Made by a program: the position numbers and the translations under genes
Notes under the pieces: model-generated
Told to the model about the DNA's origin: nothing
The model's input: the letters and a program-made list of their open reading frames with translations, nothing else
The model's database searches: none
In this document: positions 57,334-64,000 of the stretch, piece after piece
Numbering within the stretch: position 1 is the stretch's first letter
Layout: every line of letters starts with the position of its first letter
Assembly (NCBI GenBank): GCA_946902875.1
Contig: OX336359.1
Span: 3,472,001-3,536,000 of the forward strand
Reading direction: 5' to 3'
Length of the DNA stretch: 64,000 bases
From: Nematopogon swammerdamellus
Lineage: Eukaryota; Arthropoda; Insecta; Lepidoptera; Adelidae

Positions 57334-58029
57334 CGTGGGACTACCATACCGGTAGACATAGACATGGAATTATGGGCAGACATATTTCTAGCAATTTTCC
57401 ACATAGAGCGCAAATGGCCTGACGTGGCGCTGACGGGGTTAACGGGGGCTCGTCAATATTCAAATGGTTGCCATTATCTAAGTTCTCGGCCGATTTATTT
57501 TTGGTCGAGGCATTACAATTTTTTTAGTTCAAATGTTATTATTTTCTCTTTAAAACAATAAAACTAAAAACTAAAAAATGATAAAAGAAAAAAACTAAAA
57601 AAATATATAAAAAAAAATACTAAAAATTAAATAAAAAAATAAATTAAATAAAAACAACAAATTACGTTTAATTAAAAGTGGTTTTTTTTAAATAACATTG
57701 CATTGTCTTCGGAACTGAACCAACACTAAAAATTTGAACTTCGTAGGTTAGGAGGAAGTTGTCCAATAATTGACCCACATATACTAACAAACCAACATAC
57801 AGGGCAAGTTATTAAATCTTGTAAAATATTTTTAATTATACTACTGATTTACTGATCGACGACTATTCATCCGCTGGGGAGGAAATGATAGGTCTCGATA
57901 AGAATTTTTTTTTTGAAAACCTCTGCTCCCAGTCTAACGTGTGGTGGGACACCTGACAGTTCTAGTGGCTCCTGCGCCTCCTATGTTCCTGTAGGAAACA
58001 CGGCTGGTTGACTCGGCTCGAAAGCGAAC
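57334..58029. other. Intergenic DNA, nothing recognised
   Basis: Includes an A/T-only stretch (57540-57700). No gene or element. Confidence 0.35.
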
Positions 58030-58960
58030 CAACTGAATCCCATATTCGTTTGGTTGTTTATGTGATTTGGTGGCTCAGTGGTATAAGAGTGTAGGATTTT
58101 TATTTTTTCGATCTCGACCATGGGTTCGTGTCCCTTTTGTCAAAATTTGTTTTGTTTTGTTTTAGCAATGTTAGGGTGTTACAATTAGGTTCCTTATGGT
58201 TATTTTTTTTATAACCACCTAAGAAAGGTTTATTTTCGGAAATACAAACGTACCTAACAAAAACGACATGCGCCGCCTCAGCATTAGGTTAGGATTAATA
58301 TAGAGAAGATGCGTCGCTACGCGACGCATCTTCTCTATATTAACCCTGGTTATTTTTTTTATAAACCACCAAAAACATCACTAATACTAATTACATACCA
58401 CATGCGAGGTTTACACTCAGCCCTTGATACTGCTCCTCCCGCTGCCGCGATTATTGCCCAAAATACTTCTGCGGCAGCATCGACGCGAGTATCGTGTTTA
58501 CACTCAGCCCATGATACTGCTCCTGCCGCTGCCGCGATTATTGCCCATGTTCACTCGTCATGGCGGACGAAGTTCTTGCGGCGAACTTCTGCTTATGTAA
58601 AAATGTTTTGTAGCAATAAATAGTTTCTATCAATCTAATAAAATAAATATAATTTATTACAATAATAATGAGTGTTTTTCGAACGCAGACAATACGAGCT
58701 CGACGAACGGCGGCGCGGCGCGCGGGGGCAAGTGAGCGAGAGGGCTGAATGTGAACACGATACTCGCGTCGATGCTGCCAGTTCTTTGACTCCCGCACGA
58801 AAAACCGACAATTTCGGGAGCATCGGCAGCGCGAGCGGCATGACGACTATCAGCGCGAGTATCGTGTTTACATTCTCGCGCTGCATACTGCCCTGCTCAC
58901 TTCCCTGCCCTGTAGGGCTGAGTGTAAACCTCGTAACACAACATCACCCATACATACCAC
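58030..58960. mobile_element. Composite of inverted-repeat elements with a perfect 23-bp palindrome
   Basis: 58030-58250 repeats the interior of the MITE at 19496-19960 (TTTGGTGGCTCAGTGGTA, TCTCGACCATGGGTTCGTGT). 58295-58343 is a perfect palindrome with 23-bp arms (TTAATATAGAGAAGATGCGTCGC) and 3-nt loop. 58404-58933 is bounded by inverted CGAGGTTTACACTCAGCCCT. Its interior has duplicated CTGCTCCTxCCGCTGCCGCG and CGCGAGTATCGTGTTTACA blocks. Non-coding. Confidence 0.65.
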
Positions 58961-59381
58961 ACATTCCTCCTTCGAGCTGAAGTTTGCCGAACGAAAGGAG
59001 CTAAAGGATCCGTAGTAGGGGCCAGTAGCTTTTTCAGGTGGCTCACCGCACCGGAGTTAGCCTAGCTATGCGCATCCAAGCCTGCAAAAAAAGAATTAAT
59101 TAATGTCAATCGAATCGAACTTGTTGGCTGTATGGTCAGATGATCTTTGCCTGCCTATTTATGGCAAAAACAACAACAACAACAACAACTAGTCGTGGGG
59201 AATATATTATACAGCAGGCAACATATTATATTATAAATTTACAGCATTTATAACGTTAGAAATATTCCACCACATCTGCTGTTTGCCATTTATCTCGTAC
59301 GTACCGCCATCTAGTTGATATAATAAAAATTATTTGTTGTAGCCTGTAGGTATTTGAAGCTGTCGCTCGATAGAGGGCAGT
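58961..59381. other. Intergenic DNA, nothing recognised
   Basis: Contains an (AAC)n run near 59170. No gene evidence. Confidence 0.35.
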
Positions 59382-59765
59382 GTTTATAGTATTTTGTAAC
59401 TTAACCCTTAATGCAATGACTTAAGGTTACATTTTAAATAATGAAATAAAACAGCAGATGATGATATGATATATTTCCAACGTGCGAGACGTTGGAAATA
59501 TATCATAGACTAGACTGCTGTTTTTATAGTATTTTGTAACTTAACCCTTAATGCAATAATTAAATAAAACAGCAGATGATGATATGATATATTTCCAACG
59601 TGCGAGACGTTGGAAATATATCATAGACTAGACTGCTGTTTTTATAGTATTTTGTAACTTAACCCTTAATGCAATGACTTAAGGTTACATTTTAAATAAT
59701 TAAATAAAACAGCAGATGATGATATGATATAGTTCCAACGTGCGAGACGTTGGAAATATATACTT
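59382..59765 (+). repeat. Tandem array, ~118-137-bp unit, three copies, each with a hairpin
   Basis: TTTATAGTATTTTGTAACTT starts units at about 59383, 59521 and 59638. Each unit ends in a hairpin GATATATTTCCAACGT-GCGAG-ACGTTGGAAATATATC, bracketed by CAGCAG…CTGCTG. Copies are nearly identical; the middle one lacks ~19 bp. Confidence 0.88.
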
Positions 59766-59964
59766 TTTAATTATTTACGACGACGCGGCAAACCAACTTA
59801 TTCATCCGCCATCTTCCTTCGCAACATTCTTTATACACTTATAAAGGAAAGTTAATTAACAACAAGGAAGGTTAAATAACAATATTCTCTGAACATTACA
59901 ATGACAAGTTGTGCAATCTTAAAATTACTGATTTATTAACTGAATAAAAATATTATAAAAGCCA

Positions 59965-60417
59965 TTACAAATACATAATAAATACCGTCGAAAATATTAT
60001 ATAAATTTTAAAGAAATGGCAGAAGGACCCGGCATCCAAGCCAATAATTAAAAAAAAAATTGACCATAGACACATTTCTGATCTGTCTGACTGCTGTATT
60101 CCCGTGATATAATATTTATCTCTTATTTCAAATATGCTAGTTATTCCAACAGCGTTAGGTTCAAATTCCAACAACACCACCAAAATCAGCATTCCAACGA
60201 TACAGCACTTTAAAACAGCTGCGATGTATAAACAGCAGATCATTATAACGTGCTGTTGAAAAACAGCCGTTGTCCCCCTCTCTAACAACAACGAATCGAA
60301 CTTGTCAATTGAAAAAGTGTGGATGGATTGGATTGATTGGACCAAAGAGGATATAAACCACTGCGGATTGGACCACGAATTGGATGATGGTGATTCATTA
60401 TTTCTGCTCATTTTCAT
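59965..60417 (-). CDS. Hypothetical small membrane protein (unrecognised)
   Basis: 150 codons from ATG 60417, or 148 from 60411 (MSRNNESPSSNSWSNPQWFI). The first 45 residues are polar with a Ser/Asn-rich start; then a strongly hydrophobic stretch (HVIMICCLYIAAVLKCCIVG and on to LILVVLLEF, about residues 57-85) and two further hydrophobic segments near 118-128 and 136-150. The last 60 codons are very AT-rich and might be intron or UTR read-through. I do not recognise the family. It starts 135 bp from the divergent ORF at 60553. Confidence 0.4.
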   Translation of the reverse strand: MKMSRNNESPSSNSWSNPQWFISSLVQSIQSIHTFSIDKFDSLLLERGTTAVFQQHVIMICCLYIAAVLKCCIVGMLILVVLLEFEPNAVGITSIFEIRDKYYITGIQQSDRSEMCLWSIFFLIIGLDAGSFCHFFKIYIIFSTVFIMYL

Positions 60418-60552
60418 AAATATCAGGAAAACAAAATCTCATTGTCACTCAAAAGTTACAATTCGAATTCAATCTTTGTATATATTGTGAATTGTGATCA
60501 GTGTTTTTACTATTCTTCATTATACCTCAGTTAGATTTGCTCATTCATCGTA
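60418..60552. promoter_or_regulatory. Possible bidirectional promoter
   Basis: A 135-bp gap between the start codons of two divergent small ORFs. AT-rich; a TTTTTACTATTC/CAGTTAG initiator-like region (near 60506-60534) lies before the plus ORF. No defined factor site. Confidence 0.3.
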
Positions 60553-60846
60553 ATGCCGGGCGTCACCGGAACACCATCAGATACACCATCCAATGGAGCT
60601 TCAGGCACAGAAAATAAACCAGCAGAAGTGAACGATGACCAGACAAATGAGCTTGGCAACATGCGCACGATATCTTTGAACTCAACGAACGAGCAACCAG
60701 TTCGTGAGATTACACTAACAGACTTCCTCAACAGAAACTTACTCGAATCTTTTTCACGCCGTATGGACGAGCGAGGTACGGCACTGGCGCGTATGCTGGA
60801 ACCCGACGACGATGAGCCGGAAGAAGAGGATTCGAAATTTGAATAA
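60553..60846 (+). CDS. Hypothetical small acidic protein (unrecognised), 97 residues
   Basis: MPGVTGTPSDTPSNGASGTE, then a polar segment, then a likely helix (LTDFLNRNLLESFSRRMDER, about residues 56-75) and an acidic end (MLEPDDDEPEEEDSKFE). Codon use is balanced (GC-richer than the flanks), the frame is intact, and an ATG with cgta before it starts the frame after stops upstream. No signal peptide or membrane segment. It looks like a real single-exon or terminal-exon gene. I cannot name the family. Confidence 0.6.
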   Translation: MPGVTGTPSDTPSNGASGTENKPAEVNDDQTNELGNMRTISLNSTNEQPVREITLTDFLNRNLLESFSRRMDERGTALARMLEPDDDEPEEEDSKFE

Positions 60847-61299
60847 TTTGTCGTGAAAGCATTTTGTAAAACTGCACAGACATGAGGTGGATATGTACCT
60901 AATGTAATTTAGGGCATAAAAAATATAACTTTGAATATTTCTATACATATTTGTATGTAGAATAATTTCTATTATGAAATGCAATCTGCATTTTCAATGG
61001 TTGTTACACAAATAGTTGCACTGTTCTCTGTAATGAATAAGTTGTGGGTGTGGCGAATAATTGTATCCTTTCATTTTTTTTTTCATCTAAGTATGTGTTC
61101 AGAACCAAGACTAGTAGAGAATAAGTGAGATACCTCAGAATGCCTGTGGCCGGTAGAGGGAACTGATATGTCGAAATTACAAAGGAGGATGGGCAAAAAT
61201 GTATGAAATCTGGTATAGCCCCCAATAGCAATTAATTATATATCAATAGAAAGGTAATTTTATGTACATAACTATGCATTGGTATGCAAGTTTTCAATT
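60847..61299. other. 3' flank of the small acidic ORF, nothing else recognised
   Basis: AT-rich with a few AATAAA-like words (e.g. GCATAAAAAAT at ~60915). The right end runs into repeat 'E'. Confidence 0.3.
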
Positions 61300-61437
61300 C
61301 AGATGATCGGTTTAAGAGTTACGTAGGAACATACATACATACAGAAAATATTTCTAAAAATCGTCAATTTAGTTTTAGTATCATACACAGAGTCTACAAA
61401 CGCAGTATATCTCATAAAACAAAGTAACTTACTCCAT
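61300..61437 (+). repeat. Interspersed repeat 'E', plus copy
   Basis: Inverted match of 6580-6740: GATCGGTTTAAGAGTTACGT, CATACATACATACAGAAAAT, ATCTCATAAAACAAAGTAAC. Confidence 0.65.
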
Positions 61438-61466
61438 GACCGATTGATTATTATTAGTATTAATGA

Positions 61467-61650
61467 CTAGCTGTGCGTGCGGCTCCGCCCGCTCACATAT
61501 TTGACTTCTCTGCTAACCTCATAAGCCATTTAGCGTGATGCTAAGTAGCTTATAATTGATGGGAAGAATTAAGCTATTCGTAGAAACAAACTATTAAAAT
61601 CGGTTCAGTGGTTCTCAAGTTATAAGCGGACAGACAGAGCGACAGACAGA
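61467..61650 (+). repeat. Interspersed repeat 'H', second copy
   Basis: CTAGCTGTGCGTGCGGCTCC, TCATAAGCCATTTAGCGTGA and the CAGACAGAxCGACAGACAGA end match 21640-21845. Confidence 0.75.
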
Positions 61651-62992
61651 TCACTATATCTCCGAACGGACAATGATTTGGCCGAAGCGCCCATAGTAAC
61701 TATTGATCTACTTTAAAAACCGAATTCAACCATGTAATACTCATTGCTATTGGAGGGGTGTACCAAAATGCCCATCCTCCTTTACATCTTCTTCAAGATT
61801 CTGTAACATGCATCCAGAGAGATCATTTTAAAATACTAATGCGATTGCAGCGGCCCCGGCTGCACATTCTGTGCTATGTCGATCTCTAGTAAAATTGTAT
61901 GAGAAAATTATATATATATAAAGAATGTGTTATTTTTATTTTCAAATAAGTAATGCAAATTTATAAAAATTCCCTTGAATGTGGAAATCTGAATAACTGA
62001 GCAGGCTGATTCTGTTCAATCGAGCCTATTTGCAATAGTCTGCGTTTGCGGTTGACACTTTGTTGATCTTGGGCACATCTGCTGTAAAAACTGTATAAAT
62101 AATCGGACCCAGCAAAGACCCCTGCTAGAATGTCGTGGAAGTCGGAAATATTTAATTTTTTGACAGTGTTAGAAATGAATACTTTTTTATTTTAAATAAA
62201 ACAACAGTATTTCAGAAACCAAATGTATTAAGAACACTGCACATCACTGACTACAGACTGAGTGAAAACGCAACCAAGTATTCTTAAAAAACCAGTAAGC
62301 GGTGGAACGGTGACTTCAGATTTTTGCTGTGCATAAATTTTTTTTTACCAGCCCCAAAAAATACTCGATTGCATCAAAATCGCACGGATATAACATTCTC
62401 AGATTTCGTATTGTCTCTCAATGATGGTACCGAAAAATTGGCTATTGAGTTGGATCCTATGGGAATAACATTTTCGCTTACTAAATACATTTTGGAACTT
62501 CACATGATCTGCGTTTTTTGACCCTATTTAAAAAATGGGTAACGTTAGAAAACTGATTCTTAGTCGGACCCCGGCTTATTGCAGGCCACTGAGAAAATAA
62601 CATACATTCTAGGAGGTCAGTAAGGACTATCCCAGGGGTGCAACAAGGGAAAATCAATCCCAGGAGATGAATAAGGAAACTCCATCACAGGTGACCTAGG
62701 CAACACCCATTTTTGTGATCAATAATAAATACTTATTCCATATAGACAGAAAACGGGCTTAACAAGGAGTGCATTCCAAATTCATCCCCCGGGGTTTAAA
62801 TAGGAATGCATTCCCATTTCATCCACTAGGAGTTCAGATAGAAATATATTCCCTATTCAACATCTTGGGGTCAAAAAAAGAAACATATTACCAATTTATT
62901 TCCAAAGTTTTCAACAAGAAACATATCCCCATGTCATCCCCCCAAAGGTTTGAACCAGAATGAATACTAAAAAAACGCAGGCACCACAGAGT
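61651..62992. other. Intergenic DNA and ATP synthase gamma 3' UTR
   Basis: The part next to 62993 is the 3' UTR of the ATP synthase gamma gene on the minus strand; TTTATT at ~62896 is a possible AATAAA signal. 62630-62960 has irregular repeats of CATTCCxxATTCATCCxC and AGGAG themes. No other gene recognised. Confidence 0.35.
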
Positions 62993-63259
62993 TTACTCCA
63001 AAGCGGCGGCTCCCGAGATGATCTCGATGAGCTCTCGCGTGATGACGGCCTGCCGCGTCCTGTTGAACGTGAGTGTCAGCTTGTCTATCATCTCGCCAGC
63101 GTTCTTGCTCGCGTTGTCCATGGCCGTCATGCGGGACGACTGCTCCGAGCATGCGCCCTCTTTGAGCGCGTAGAAGAGCATGGACGCGAGGGAGAACTCC
63201 ATGTAGCTCTGGATTACATCAGAGTCGAGAGAGTCGTACACAGCCAGCTTCGGAGCGGC
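62993..63259 (-). CDS. ATPsyn-gamma: Mitochondrial ATP synthase subunit gamma, terminal coding exon
   Basis: 88 codons plus stop (TAA at 62993-62995), after an AG acceptor (TTTTCGCAG|GCC) at 63259/63260, phase 0. The peptide [80 protein letters not shown] + ISGAAALE matches the strongly conserved C-terminal helix of F1-ATPase gamma, the rotating shaft in the catalytic hexamer. [10 protein letters not shown] and NRxRQAxITxEL are family hallmarks. Earlier exons lie beyond the right edge; none was found between 63260 and 64000. Confidence 0.96.
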   Translation of the reverse strand, partial: AAPKLAVYDSLDSDVIQSYMEFSLASMLFYALKEGACSEQSSRMTAMDNASKNAGEMIDKLTLTFNRTRQAVITRELIEIISGAAALE

Positions 63260-63308
63260 CTGCGAAAACAATACCATCAATATTACAGTTGACGCGAGCT
63301 AAGATTAA

Positions 63309-63410
63309 GGCGGCTGGTGGCTGAGTGGTCCGGGCGTCGGCTTCTCTTGCGAGTAGTCTGATGTTCGAATCCAAACGGCGTGTACCAATGAGTTTTTTCT
63401 GATTTGAAAA
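63309..63410 (+). mobile_element. SINE family B head
   Basis: GGCGGCTGGTGGCTGAGTGG, CGTCGGCTTCTCTTGCGAGT and GGCGTGTACCAATGAGTTTT match the family B head; the B box is damaged (TGTTCGAATCCA). About 50 bp upstream of the ATP synthase exon acceptor, in its intron. Confidence 0.75.
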
Positions 63411-63529
63411 CATTTACACCCACTACTCCATGGTTCAAATTCATGATTACTTAAAATGCTTCATACTCTTTTCGGTAGATGGCACGCTTGATGTAGTAGA
63501 TGAGATACACTTTTTAGTTTCTTGTATGG

Positions 63530-63760
63530 GGACCCCCGTGAATATTTGACTTTTTCTTATTTTTATTATTTGCTGTTATAACGGCCATAATAACACATAT
63601 TCTGTGAAAATTTCAACGGGCTACCAATTACGGTTCAAGAGATACAGCCCTCGGACAGACGAACGAACGGACAGACAGACAGACAGACGGCGTAGGCTTA
63701 GTAATAGGGTCCCGTAATATAGGAATAAATAATAAGGAACCCTAAAAACGTCATCGTCAT
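63530..63760 (+). repeat. Interspersed repeat 'G'-type, 3' part
   Basis: GGTTCAAGAGATACAGCCCT, a (CAGA)n run, GTAGGCTTAGTAATAGGGTC and GGAACCCTAAAAAC form the common lepidopteran element end. In the ATP synthase gamma intron. Confidence 0.6.
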
Positions 63761-64000
63761 CATCACCTAGTGTGAAGTAAATAATAATCATAATAATCGT
63801 TGCATATCAACCACCATCCATCATCAAAAATAATAATAAAAAATAAAAATAAAAATGCATATTCTATGATCATATATTATAATTAATCAACTGACAACAA
63901 CGGCCCATAAAGGGCCGAAATATTTTGTGTTTTTGTTATATAGTAATAATTAAGTAAATAAACACAGTGACTGACTCGGAAACCTAAAAATTACAGTAGA
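63761..64000. other. AT-rich simple sequence to window edge
   Basis: (ATC)n and (AATA)n-like runs; GGCCCATAAAGGGCC palindrome near 63902. Presumably ATP synthase gamma intron. Confidence 0.35.

Overview
This is a gene-poor, repeat-rich stretch of a eukaryotic nuclear genome, almost certainly a moth or butterfly (Lepidoptera). The evidence is spliced genes with GT..AG introns, insect-type orthologues, AT-rich intergenic DNA, and a dense mix of non-LTR retrotransposons, tRNA/5S-headed SINEs and small inverted-repeat DNA transposons. There are no operons, ribosome binding sites or prokaryotic features.

Genes, left to right. (1) 8658-11270, minus: the first three coding exons of a lingerer (UBAP2/UBAP2L) orthologue with its UBA domain; the rest lies beyond the left edge. 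(2) 20470-29456, plus: a complete five-exon TIPIN/Swi3-type replication-fork protein (678 codons), whose last exon adds a long, internally repeated acidic Ser/Thr/Asn-rich tail. (3) 35936-51570, minus: a complete seven-exon HERPUD (Herp) orthologue of 392 residues, the ER-membrane ubiquitin-like protein of ER-associated degradation. (4) 59965-60417, minus, and 60553-60846, plus: two small divergent ORFs separated by 135 bp; neither is recognised. (5) 62993-63259, minus: the last coding exon of the mitochondrial ATP synthase gamma subunit, continuing off the right edge. All exon joins of genes 1-3 were checked for GT/AG borders and reading-frame phase.

Mobile DNA fills the rest. An apparently intact LINE (980-codon endonuclease/reverse-transcriptase ORF) lies at 52760-56450 on the minus strand; 3' fragments of the same or related LINEs lie in the Tipin and Herp introns. 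At least five other LINE lineages are present as 3' ends. Three SINE-like families (A, tRNA+5S-like head; B, tRNA head; C, 'GGCCGGTACTT' head) swap modules: A and B share a central domain, the family-B tail resembles the 3' end of the intact LINE, and several copies carry the C head fused to the A tail. Many non-autonomous DNA elements keep exact target-site duplications (hAT-like, piggyBac-like, pogo/Tigger-like, PIF/Harbinger-like, TA-type), and several are nested. Long fold-back repeats cluster at 32.4-35.7 kb, just downstream of the Herp stop codon. Tandem repeats (29 bp, 110 bp, about 60 bp, about 120-140 bp) and a roughly 0.4 kb purine tract complete the picture.

The genes share no evident pathway. 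The most interesting material is the modular SINE system with its visible LINE partner, the expanded Tipin tail, the LINE inserted beside a Tipin splice donor, and the fold-backs next to Herp.
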